Assembly: GCA_003153075.1 (NCBI GenBank)
Contig: PMBW01000201.1
Coordinates: 12,820-19,456, forward strand
Direction of reading: 5' to 3'
DNA from: Dehalococcoidia bacterium
Lineage (GTDB): Bacteria; Chloroflexota; Dehalococcoidia; Dehalococcoidales; Fen-1064
Length of the DNA stretch: 6,637 bases
Numbering within the stretch: the stretch's first letter is position 1; each line of letters begins with the position of its first letter. Positions 1 to 5,561 of this stretch are shown piece by piece. The position numbers were made by a program, and so were the translations under genes. The notes beneath the pieces are model-generated. The model was not told the DNA's origin. It ran no database searches and worked only from the letters and a program-made list of their open reading frames with translations.

Positions 1-839
1 AGGGCTGCCGCGCCGTCATTTTCACTGGAGGAATTACCTGCCGTGCACACGCCGCCTTCATAGACGGGGCGCAGCTTCGCCAGTGCTTCCAAAGAGGAAT
101 CCCGTCGCGGTGTCTCATCGGCGTCAAGCATCACTGTTTTGCCTTTTTCAGTGGTAGGAATCGGAACGATTTCTCCCTTGAACTTTCCGGCATCTATCGC
201 GGCGATCGCTTTCTGGTGGGAACGCAGCGACCATTTATCGCATTCCTGACGCGTGATATGTTCATTTTTAGCGGCTGTTTCCGCCCAGGTCATCATCGAA
301 TTCAATTCACCGAATCTTTCGATCGGCTGATGCATCGGCCTGCCGCGTTGAATTCTATCGTAAAAAGGAAGGCCCCACAGGCCCAGGCTGCCGTGCTGGC
401 GCGGGAAGAAACCCCACTTGGGGTCAGTTCTGCCGCCGACTCCCCACTTGATAAATTCGCCGGGAATGTAGAATTCGGCGCGGCTCATGCTCTCTGCGCC
501 GGATGCCACCACGATTTCGGCATTTTCGGTCTGGATTTCCATCGCGCTGCTCCAGATGGATTGCACCCCGCCGCAGCAGCGGCGGTCTACAGTAATACCG
601 GGAACTTCTACCGGCCAACCGGCTTCCAGCAAGGCCTTGCGCGCCAGGTTCGGCGTCTCGCCGTTGGCATACGCTTGTGAAAGGTAGACGTCATCCACTT
701 CTGCCGGTTTGACGTTGGCCTGTTTAACCGCCTCGTTCAGGACAAGAGCGCCGAGCTTTTCCACGGGCATCTCTCGCAGCATCCCGCAGTAGGCTCCGAT
801 TGGAGTTCTTACTCCACTGGCAATGATAACCTCTTTCAC
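1..839 (-). CDS. Thiolase family protein (acetyl-CoA acetyltransferase type), 3' end outside window
   Basis: Thiolases join or cleave acyl-CoAs (2 acetyl-CoA to acetoacetyl-CoA, or beta-ketoacyl-CoA plus CoA to two acyl-CoAs) in the cytoplasm. The minus-strand translation begins VKEVIIASGVRTPIGAYCG, the usual thiolase N-terminus. DRRCCGGVQS at residues 85-94 matches the nucleophile loop (typically NRxCxSG), making Cys88 the likely acyl-accepting cysteine. VVASGAESMS (110-119) and TAGNSSSENDGAAA (266-279) are further family signatures; the latter is usually GNASGxNDGAAA. Only 279 of about 390-400 residues are present; the C-terminal domain with the catalytic His and second Cys lies beyond base 1. 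The GTG start at 839 is supported by an AAGGAGGC site 8 bases upstream. The gene is divergent from archease. The extra Cys89 next to the nucleophile and a Trp/Gly-rich insert near residues 132-160 suggest a subfamily other than plain AtoB/PhbA. Substrate chain length cannot be read from the sequence. Confidence 0.93.
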   Translation of the reverse strand, partial: MKEVIIASGVRTPIGAYCGMLREMPVEKLGALVLNEAVKQANVKPAEVDDVYLSQAYANGETPNLARKALLEAGWPVEVPGITVDRRCCGGVQSIWSSAMEIQTENAEIVVASGAESMSRAEFYIPGEFIKWGVGGRTDPKWGFFPRQHGSLGLWGLPFYDRIQRGRPMHQPIERFGELNSMMTWAETAAKNEHITRQECDKWSLRSHQKAIAAIDAGKFKGEIVPIPTTEKGKTVMLDADETPRRDSSLEALAKLRPVYEGGVCTAGNSSSENDGAAA

Positions 840-846
840 TAAAATT

Positions 847-854
847 GCCTCCTT
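847..854 (-). promoter_or_regulatory. Ribosome binding site of the thiolase gene
   Basis: On the minus strand this reads AAGGAGGC, a near-perfect Shine-Dalgarno sequence. The AGGAGG core is 8 bases from the GTG at 839. It fixes a GTG start that a search for ATG alone would miss: the first in-frame ATG is at residue 20, inside the conserved domain. Confidence 0.85.
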
Positions 855-933
855 CAGCAATAATATTGTGCCGGGTTAATATACTAAACCATCGGTTGAT
901 ATTTACATCTGGAGGGAGTGCAGGTATGGTCAC

Positions 934-962
934 ATTGTAATAGAAACGTACAAGCAATGCAA
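934..962 (-). promoter_or_regulatory. Candidate promoter of the thiolase gene
   Basis: Read on the minus strand, TTGCAT (957-962) and TACAAT (934-939) are separated by 17 bases. The -10 matches consensus at five of six positions and the -35 at three of six. Transcription would start near 927, giving a leader of roughly 90 bases. A second AT-rich possibility, TATATT on the minus strand around 878-884, lacks a good -35. The call rests on spacing and the -10 only. Confidence 0.35.
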
Positions 963-985
963 CCGGCAACTACAAAAGGTTTTTC

Positions 986-1013
986 TTGTTATTATCACCC
1001 CGGATGCTATAAT
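986..1013 (+). promoter_or_regulatory. Extended -10 promoter of archease
   Basis: TTGTTA (986-991) lies 16 bases before a perfect TATAAT (1008-1013). The -10 is preceded by TGC, giving the extended form TGnTATAAT. A start about 7 bases downstream falls at 1019-1022, on top of the archease start codon. No sigma-54 type -24/-12 element (GG-N10-GC) was noticed, unlike the RtcR/sigma-54-controlled rtc operon of E. coli. Confidence 0.7.
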
Positions 1014-1021
1014 CTATCAAT

Positions 1022-1441
1022 GTGGAGAAGGAATTCGAATTCATTGAACACACGGCTGATATCGGTGTCAGGGCTTACGGCGCAGATATGCAGCAGGTAT
1101 TTAACCATGCGGCGCGCGGGTTATTCAGTATCATTACCGAGCTTAATACTGTTGACGCAAAAGAACAAGGCCAAATTAGGGTAACTGCTCCGGACGGTGA
1201 GGCATTACTGGTCAATTGGCTCAACGAACTGATTTACCTGTTCGAGGCCAAGGGGATACTGTTCAGCCGGTTTAACATTACCGCGATCAGCGATACAGAG
1301 TTGCATGCCGTTGTTTACGGTGAGAAAATTAACCTGGCCAGGCATAAACTGAAAACACAAGTGAAGGCCGCCACCTACCACATGCTTAAAATCGAGGAAA
1401 CCAAAGACGGCTGGAAAGCGCAGGTGATTTTTGATATCTAA
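1022..1441 (+). CDS. Archease, RtcB-activating protein
   Basis: Archease helps RtcB become guanylylated, so the ligase can turn over repeatedly and accept more nucleotide cofactors. The product has 139 residues, normal for the family. It shows the N-terminal signature FIEHTADIGVRAYG (7-20, with His10 and Asp13), the central LLVNWLNELIYLFEAKGILF (62-81), KAATYHMLKI (115-124) and the usual Asp-containing C-terminus VIFDI (135-139). Conserved acidic residues near both ends form the known metal site. The GTG start is forced: an in-frame TAA lies at 1010-1012 and the conserved HTAD strand begins within ten codons. No Shine-Dalgarno sequence precedes it, and the promoter places transcription initiation at the start codon, so translation may be leaderless. 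An ATG at 1020 overlaps it in another frame but opens a meaningless ORF. The rtcB gene follows after 93 bases on the same strand, strongly supporting the assignment. Confidence 0.94.
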   Translation: MEKEFEFIEHTADIGVRAYGADMQQVFNHAARGLFSIITELNTVDAKEQGQIRVTAPDGEALLVNWLNELIYLFEAKGILFSRFNITAISDTELHAVVYGEKINLARHKLKTQVKAATYHMLKIEETKDGWKAQVIFDI

Positions 1442-1453
1442 GAGAGTGTAGAA

Positions 1454-1492
1454 AAATCCCCCTTTGTAAGGGGAGACCTTCGGGAGAGATTT
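1454..1492 (+). other. Foldable intergenic element between archease and rtcB
   Basis: The gap holds nested inverted repeats. AAATC (1454-1458) pairs with GATTT (1488-1492). Inside, CCCCTT (1459-1464) pairs with AAGGGG (1468-1473) around a three-base loop, and CC-TTCG-GG (1477-1484) forms a C(UUCG)G tetraloop. No T-tract follows, so it is not a standard intrinsic terminator. It may be an mRNA stability or processing element, or the remnant of a dispersed intergenic palindrome; C-run/G-run palindromes starting AAATCCCCC are common in bacterial intergenic DNA. It is reported as structure only. Confidence 0.4.
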
Positions 1493-1524
1493 ACGGTTCA
1501 GCTATATTTCTATCAAACTTGTTT

Positions 1525-1528
1525 GGAG
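1525..1528 (+). promoter_or_regulatory. Ribosome binding site that sets the rtcB start
   Basis: GGAG at 1525-1528 sits 6 bases before the ATG at 1535. The alternative in-frame TTG at 1523 overlaps this site and has no Shine-Dalgarno sequence of its own, so the ATG is preferred and the protein is 486 rather than 490 residues. Confidence 0.7.
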
Positions 1529-1534
1529 CAAAAA

Positions 1535-2995
1535 ATGTCGGCGCCGTGGGAAGGAGTACTCAATAAAATCGATGATTACCGCTGGGAAATCCCCATCAGC
1601 TATAAAGTGGGGATGCGGGTCCCGGGGCTGATCTATGCCAGCGAAGATCTGTTAAACCACATCTGGGAAGAAAATGCCTTCGAGCAGGTGGCCAATGTTG
1701 CTTTCCTGCCGGGTATTGTCGGGCATTCCCTGGCGATGCCGGATATCCACTGGGGATATGGTTTTCCCATCGGCGGTGTCGCGGCGACAAGACTGGAAGA
1801 CGGTGTGGTTTCCCCCGGCGGCGTCGGTTTTGACATCAACTGCGGCGTGCGTGTATTACGTACGAACCTGACGGAAGATGAGGTCAGACCGAAAATCGAC
1901 CGCATCACCATTGAACTTTTTCATAACGTGCCTTCCGGCCTCGGCACGAAGGGCAAATTAAAAGTCAGCGACCGGGAATTAACGGAGGTCATGATAAAGG
2001 GCAGTAAATGGGCGGTGGCCAGAGGCTACGGCGAGCCTGATGACGTTACCAACACAGAAGAATCCGGCTGTATTCAGGGCGCTGACCCCGAAAAAGTCAG
2101 CAGCCGCGCCAGAGAACGGGGTTTACCGCAGTTAGGCACGCTGGGCAGCGGTAATCATTTCTTGGAAATCCAGCGAGTCGAAGAAATCTACGACCGCGCT
2201 ACCGCCGATGTAATGGGTATTCGGGATATCGGGCAGGTGCTGGTGATGATCCACAGCGGCAGCCGCGGGTTCGGGCACCAAATCTGCAGCGATTATATCG
2301 CTACGCTCGGTCAGGCCGTCAGAAAGTACGGTATTAATCTGCCGGACCGGCAACTGGCTTGCGCGCCGTTAAAATCAGCCGAAGGGCAGGCCTATCTCAG
2401 CGCGATGGCTTGCGCCGCCAATTACGCCTGGACAAACCGCCAGTGCATGGCGCACTGGGTTAGAGAATCACTGATGAAAGCCCTGAGCAAGAGCCCGCGT
2501 GATATTGGACTGGAGCAAATCTGGGACGTGGCGCATAATATTGCCAAGATCGAAGAACACGTTGTTAACGGGAAAAAGGTAATGCTTTGCGTCCACCGTA
2601 AAGGCGCCACGCGGGCTTTCCCGGCGGGTCACCCGGATTTACCGGAAGTGTACCGGAAAACCGGCCAGCCTGTGCTGATTCCTGGCGATATGGGCAGATA
2701 TTCTTACATTGCAGTAGGCACCGAAACGGCCATGCGGGAGACTTTCGGCTCAACGTGTCACGGTGCGGGCCGATTGCTGAGCCGTAGCGCCGCTAAAAAA
2801 GGCGTCCGGGGCAGTGATGTTATTCAGGCGCTGGCCGCCAAAGGGATCACGGTGAAAACCGCCAGCATCAGTGAATTGCCGGAAGAAGCCTCATCTGCAT
2901 ACAAGGATGTAAATGACGTGGTTGAGGTAACCCAAAACGCTGGAATCTCACGGAAAATTGCCAGAGTTGTGCCCATCGGAGTAATTAAAGGGTAA
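1535..2995 (+). CDS. rtcB: RNA-splicing ligase RtcB
   Basis: RtcB joins RNA 2',3'-cyclic-phosphate or 3'-phosphate ends to 5'-OH ends, using GTP and Mn2+, in tRNA splicing or RNA repair. The 486-residue product matches the usual length of the long (archaeal-like) form. Active-site motifs occur in order: GGVGFDINCGVR with metal ligands Asp100 and Cys103; LGSGNHFLE with Asn207 and His208; MIHSGSRGFGHQ with His240; DVAHNIAK with His334; CVHRKGATRAFP (352-363); and STCHGAGR with His409, the histidine that is guanylylated. All expected catalytic residues are present, so the enzyme should be active. Two stops follow in frame (TAA at 2993, TAG at 2996). It lies 93 bases downstream of archease, probably co-transcribed. 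No RtcA cyclase or RtcR regulator is seen in the window. The physiological RNA substrate in such bacteria is not evident from the sequence. Confidence 0.97.
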   Translation: MSAPWEGVLNKIDDYRWEIPISYKVGMRVPGLIYASEDLLNHIWEENAFEQVANVAFLPGIVGHSLAMPDIHWGYGFPIGGVAATRLEDGVVSPGGVGFDINCGVRVLRTNLTEDEVRPKIDRITIELFHNVPSGLGTKGKLKVSDRELTEVMIKGSKWAVARGYGEPDDVTNTEESGCIQGADPEKVSSRARERGLPQLGTLGSGNHFLEIQRVEEIYDRATADVMGIRDIGQVLVMIHSGSRGFGHQICSDYIATLGQAVRKYGINLPDRQLACAPLKSAEGQAYLSAMACAANYAWTNRQCMAHWVRESLMKALSKSPRDIGLEQIWDVAHNIAKIEEHVVNGKKVMLCVHRKGATRAFPAGHPDLPEVYRKTGQPVLIPGDMGRYSYIAVGTETAMRETFGSTCHGAGRLLSRSAAKKGVRGSDVIQALAAKGITVKTASISELPEEASSAYKDVNDVVEVTQNAGISRKIARVVPIGVIKG

Positions 2996-3011
2996 TAGAT
3001 TGTTTTATAAT
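2985..3011 (+). promoter_or_regulatory. Weak candidate promoter of the cysteine synthase gene
   Basis: A perfect TATAAT lies at 3006-3011, just after the rtcB stop codons. The only upstream box at a suitable distance is poor (around 2985-2990, about three of six matches), and there is no TGn extension. The cysteine synthase gene could instead be read through from rtcB, 67 bases upstream. Confidence 0.25.
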
Positions 3012-3062
3012 AAGATAATTGGTTATGGAATTACTACGGCCGGTTTAAGGAGCTAAAACCAG

Positions 3063-3956
3063 ATGAACGACAACATACTACAGACGATAGGAAATACCCC
3101 TATGGTCAGGATAAATACACTTAACCCCAACAAAAACACGACCATTTATGCCAAGCTCGAAGGGCTTAACCCGAGCGGAAGCATCAAGGACCGCATTGCC
3201 TTAAGCATGATCCAGCAGGCGGAAATCTCGGGCAAACTAACCAAAGGAAAAACAATTATTGAGCCTACCTCCGGCAATACAGGTGTCGCCCTGGCGATGA
3301 TCGGGTCGCTAAAAGGCTACGAAGTAGAAATTGTCATGAGCAACGCGGTGTCTGTGGAAAGAAGACAGATGATCAAAGCTTTCGGCGGTACAGTCACGCT
3401 GACCGATGGTAAATTGGGCACCGACGGCGCCATTCGCAGAGCCCGTGAACTGGTGAAAGAAAACCCGGAGAAGTATTTTATGCCGGACCAGTTTTCCAAT
3501 GAATATAATAAAATCGCGCACTACCGCACAACCGGTGATGAGATCTGGAAACAGACCAACGGTAAAATAGACTATTTTGTTTCATCCCTGGGCACCTCCG
3601 GCACGATCATGGGCGTCAGCAAAGTGCTAAAAGAACATAATCCTCAGATTAAGATCGTCTGCGCGCATCCGGTAAAAGGGCATTATATCCAGGGTTTGAA
3701 AAATATGGAAGAGGCAATCGTCCCGTCCATATACGATCCTGCGCAGATTGACATCACAATCATGGTAGAGACCGAAGCCGCCTATGAAATGACCCGGCAA
3801 ATTGTTTTAAAAGAAGGTATTTTCGTAGGCATGAGCAGCGGCGCGGCCATGTATGCTGCCGTCGAAATTGCCAAACAGATAGAATCAGGTACGATAGTGG
3901 TAATATTCCCGGACCGGGGAGAAAAATATCTCAGCACCAAATTATTTAAGGATTAG
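3063..3956 (+). CDS. Cysteine synthase family protein, CysM-like
   Basis: This is a PLP enzyme that replaces the leaving group of an activated serine (O-acetylserine or O-phosphoserine) with sulfide to make cysteine in the cytoplasm. The 297 residues contain, in order, IGNTPMVRI (9-17), NPSGSIKDR with the PLP lysine Lys42, the substrate loop EPTSGNTG (67-74), the phosphate-binding GTSGT (177-181), GMSSGAA (256-262) and PDRGEKYLST (283-292). The SLGTSGTIMG form of the glycine loop and the segment GLKNMEEAIVPSIYDP (211-226) resemble CysM-type enzymes more than CysK, whose loop is GTGGT. The length suits the family. The ATG is preceded by AAGGAG at 3047-3052, 10 bases away. No cysE (serine acetyltransferase) or sulfur-carrier gene is nearby, so the acceptor substrate is unresolved. 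A cystathionine beta-synthase-like role is less likely because no CBS or extra domain is present. Confidence 0.92.
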   Translation: MNDNILQTIGNTPMVRINTLNPNKNTTIYAKLEGLNPSGSIKDRIALSMIQQAEISGKLTKGKTIIEPTSGNTGVALAMIGSLKGYEVEIVMSNAVSVERRQMIKAFGGTVTLTDGKLGTDGAIRRARELVKENPEKYFMPDQFSNEYNKIAHYRTTGDEIWKQTNGKIDYFVSSLGTSGTIMGVSKVLKEHNPQIKIVCAHPVKGHYIQGLKNMEEAIVPSIYDPAQIDITIMVETEAAYEMTRQIVLKEGIFVGMSSGAAMYAAVEIAKQIESGTIVVIFPDRGEKYLSTKLFKD

Positions 3957-3985
3957 GTAAAAAGACAGCGTCAACCGGTTACATT

Positions 3986-4044
3986 TCACTATGGAATCTT
4001 GTATCGAAGATTGTTTCAACCCAATTCTTTATTAGGAATAGTGA
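3986..4044 (+). other. AT-rich inverted-repeat element after the cysteine synthase gene
   Basis: TCACTAT (3986-3992) is perfectly inverted as ATAGTGA (4038-4044). Inside lies a second perfect inverted repeat, AATCTT (3995-4000) and AAGATT (4007-4012), with a six-base loop. The element begins 30 bases after the stop codon. The inner hairpin could act as a weak terminator, but its stem is AT-rich and no clean T-run follows. A cruciform, protein-binding site or small structured RNA are equally open. Confidence 0.25.
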
Positions 4045-4066
4045 GGTAAAGATAACAAAATATAAC

Positions 4067-4094
4067 TTGACTTTATCGACTAATCCAGTAAAAT
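4067..4094 (+). promoter_or_regulatory. Promoter of the zinc-ribbon gene
   Basis: TTGACT (4067-4072) and TAAAAT (4089-4094) each match consensus at five of six positions, with a 16-base spacer. The preceding stretch is A/T-rich, like an UP element. Transcription would start near 4101, leaving a leader of about 77 bases. GACTA (4078-4082) and TAGTC (4099-4103) form an inverted repeat around the -10, which could be an operator but is short. Confidence 0.55.
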
Positions 4095-4177
4095 AGAATA
4101 GTCACGAGTAATAATATTCTAGTACTTTTGACATATATGGGTACAGATTGGGCCGTTTCTTTTGGAGTAGAACGACG

Positions 4178-4399
4178 ATGATCGAAGGGAAATGCACAAA
4201 GTGCGGTCAACAATACTGGGGCTGGTCGTTATTGAACCACAGGAATCAAAGTTGCGGCAAATGTGGCGCAGGATTGACGATTTATGAAGACGGTAAAAAA
4301 ATACTTGACGGATATTCACCTTTTACCGCTGAGGAATATAAGCTAAAATCGGCTAATCCGACTCTCCCGGAAACTTCCAAGGGAAAAACACCGCAGTAG
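4178..4399 (+). CDS. Small zinc-ribbon protein of unknown function
   Basis: This 73-residue protein carries two CxxC knuckles, Cys6/Cys9 (CTKCGQQYWGW) and Cys26/Cys29 (CGKCGAGL), 16 residues apart. That arrangement is typical of a zinc ribbon binding one Zn2+ through four cysteines. The rest is hydrophilic: a charged middle (YEDGKKILDGYSPFTAEEYK) and a Pro/Ser/Lys-rich, probably disordered C-terminus. There is no signal peptide or membrane segment, so it should be cytoplasmic. The ATG at 4178 is chosen over an in-frame TTG at 4148 because GGAG at 4164-4167 is 10 bases upstream of it and the residues before the ATG are unlike the domain. The gene appears monocistronic, with its own promoter and a terminator just after. 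I do not recognise a named family. It could bind nucleic acid or a protein partner, but nothing shows which. Confidence 0.75.
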   Translation: MIEGKCTKCGQQYWGWSLLNHRNQSCGKCGAGLTIYEDGKKILDGYSPFTAEEYKLKSANPTLPETSKGKTPQ

Positions 4400-4425
4400 A
4401 TCTACTAACAGATTTTTTACACTGC

Positions 4426-4451
4426 GAAGGGGATTATCCTCCTTTCTTTTT
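4426..4451 (+). terminator. Intrinsic terminator after the zinc-ribbon gene
   Basis: AAGG-GGA (4427-4433) pairs with TCC-CCTT (4437-4444), with T4440 bulged and a three-base loop. The stem runs into TTTCTTTTT (4443-4451). It starts 27 bases after the stop codon, a normal position for a rho-independent terminator. Confidence 0.65.
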
Positions 4452-4499
4452 AACCATTTCTATACAGGTTTCTTCGCTTTTTATTTTTTCCCTGCCGGC

Positions 4500-4505
4500 T
4501 ATAAT
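4500..4505 (+). promoter_or_regulatory. Candidate -10 box upstream of the ZIP gene
   Basis: A perfect TATAAT sits 59 bases before the ZIP start codon. The region 17 bases upstream is T-rich with no clear TTGACA, so only the -10 is supported. Downstream, GGTAAAGT (4537-4544) and GGTAAAAT (4545-4552) form an adjacent direct repeat of eight bases with one mismatch. It lies between promoter and gene, where a regulator could bind. Confidence 0.3.
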
Positions 4506-4564
4506 GACAAATTACATTCCAATAATCTCTCAACTTGGTAAAGTGGTAAAATCTAAGCAGTACA

Positions 4565-5308
4565 ATGACGAAGATATACCCGCTGATTTTGAGTTTTGTT
4601 ACTTTTTTAGCCACTCTGGCCGGAGGCTATGCAGCTGCGAAAAACAGGAGCAAGTTCGGTTACATTGCCGCCTTCTCCGCCGGTGTTCTAATCGCGGTAC
4701 CTTTATTCCAGCTCCTGCCCACCAGCCTGACATTAGCGGCTAAACTGGATGTTTCCGCCCAGAATGTGCTCTATGTTACCGGTCTGGGATTTATTTTCCT
4801 TTATATGCTGGAGCGCCTACTGGCGGTGAAAAAGGTGCGCTCCGGCAACACCTGGAAATATGAGCGGCACAGCACAGGCGGATTTTACGGCGCGGCGGAA
4901 CTGGCGCTGCACAGTTTTGTTGACGGTTTTTCCATTGGGGTCGGTTTCCATTTCAATTTCCAGATCGGGATGGTCATTGCACTGGCAGTAATATTCCACG
5001 ATTTTCCGGACGGGATGAACACTGTCACCGTCATGCTGAAGTCCGGGAATTCCTTGAAATCTTCGCTGCGTATGTTGATGCTGGACGCTGTCACCCCGGT
5101 GATCGGAGCGGTTGTCTCTCTCTTTGTTACTTCGGTTGACAATTATCTGGTTTACCTCCTGCCGTTCTTTGCCGGAGGGTTTCTCTATCTTGGCGCCAGC
5201 GACCTGCTGCCCGAAGCCCACGATGAAATTTCCCCCGCCACGGCCTTCAGTGTCAGCCTGGTAGGTTTTCTGGTGGTCTTTTTAGCCTCCAAATTCCTGA
5301 ATTTTTAG
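4565..5308 (+). CDS. ZIP family divalent metal transporter
   Basis: ZIP proteins move Zn2+, Fe2+ or Mn2+ across the inner membrane into the cytoplasm. The 247-residue protein is almost entirely hydrophobic, with about seven or eight membrane spans: roughly 5-25, 31-52, 66-86, 107-128, 133-156, 169-190, 194-214 and 226-245. The two central helices hold the metal-site motifs LHSFVDGFSIG (His116, Asp120) and FHDFPDGMN (His145, Asp146, Asp149), equivalent to the paired HNxPEG/HExPHE motifs of the family. DLLPEAHDE (213-221) is another family feature. A short basic loop near 88-103 (KKVRSGNTWKYERH) lies between the third and fourth helices where ZIPs have their variable loop, here without a His-rich stretch. 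The start ATG has no clear Shine-Dalgarno site, so expression may be low or regulated. Carboxylates in place of the usual Asn/Glu make the exact metal uncertain. No Zur/Fur box was recognised. Confidence 0.88.
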   Translation: MTKIYPLILSFVTFLATLAGGYAAAKNRSKFGYIAAFSAGVLIAVPLFQLLPTSLTLAAKLDVSAQNVLYVTGLGFIFLYMLERLLAVKKVRSGNTWKYERHSTGGFYGAAELALHSFVDGFSIGVGFHFNFQIGMVIALAVIFHDFPDGMNTVTVMLKSGNSLKSSLRMLMLDAVTPVIGAVVSLFVTSVDNYLVYLLPFFAGGFLYLGASDLLPEAHDEISPATAFSVSLVGFLVVFLASKFLNF

Positions 5309-5432
5309 GCAAATGGGAAATTCCTTTATTTAACTCCGCGACAAACCATCAATTCCAGAGTATGCATCCTTCCCAAAGAAAGACCTTCGGGTGTGAATGA
5401 TGATTTAAACTTTCCAATTTTCTGTCCTCGTT

Positions 5433-5472
5433 GATGCGGGCAAGCTTGTTGGGAATCTTTGTCACCCGCATT
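5433..5472 (+). other. GC-rich stem-loop between the ZIP and EamA genes
   Basis: ATGCGGG (5434-5440) is perfectly inverted as CCCGCAT (5465-5471), extendable by a G-T pair, with a 24-base loop that contains the palindrome CAAGCTTG. It is the only strong secondary structure in the 5309-5574 gap. No run of T follows on either side, so a standard terminator is doubtful; it could end ZIP transcription weakly or lie between the two units as an unrelated palindrome. The remaining gap is AT-rich with no ORF of note. Confidence 0.35.
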
Positions 5473-5507
5473 CTGTATTTGAAATTTGTTTAGTATTTAG
5501 AATTTTA

Positions 5508-5536
5508 TTGGCTGGATAAAATTCCTCACAAATAAT
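5508..5536 (+). promoter_or_regulatory. Candidate promoter of the EamA permease gene
   Basis: TTGGCT (5508-5513, four of six matches) and AATAAT (5531-5536, five of six) are 17 bases apart. Transcription would begin near 5543. This gives a leader of about 32 bases containing the GGAG site at 5562-5565, and it would place the upstream GTG at 5542 at the very end of the transcript. Confidence 0.45.
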
Positions 5537-5561
5537 ACAATGTGGACAGAAATACCTGTGC

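Noticed and set aside
216..680. 154-codon plus-strand ORF opposite the thiolase
   Set aside because: It is antisense to a well-conserved thiolase reading frame, has no ribosome binding site and shows no recognisable domain.
887..897. AACC-ATC-GGTT inverted repeat in the thiolase-archease gap, considered as a TetR/FadR-type operator
   Set aside because: Only four bases per arm match and the symmetry breaks at the next position; this is too short to support an operator.
918..1184. 88-codon plus-strand ORF covering the archease start (including ATG at 1020)
   Set aside because: It overlaps conserved archease codons in another frame, and its translation has no family features.
4128..4133. Perfect TTGACA before the zinc-ribbon gene
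   Set aside because: No -10-like hexamer occurs 16-18 bases downstream (the region is GC-rich, TGGGCCGT), so it is unlikely to be a promoter; the pair at 4067-4094 is better.
4504..4743. 79-codon plus-strand ORF overlapping the ZIP start
   Set aside because: It runs out of frame into conserved ZIP sequence and lacks a Shine-Dalgarno site; its translation after about residue 20 is ZIP read in the wrong frame.
4817..5221. 134-codon minus-strand ORF opposite the ZIP gene
   Set aside because: It is a shadow of the hydrophobic ZIP coding sequence, with low-complexity charged composition and no start signals.
1474..5391. Shared 11-mer AGACCTTCGGG at 1474-1484 and 5381-5391, both intergenic and both containing CTTCGG
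   Set aside because: A few shared 11-mers are expected by chance in 6.6 kb, and the flanking sequences do not align convincingly.
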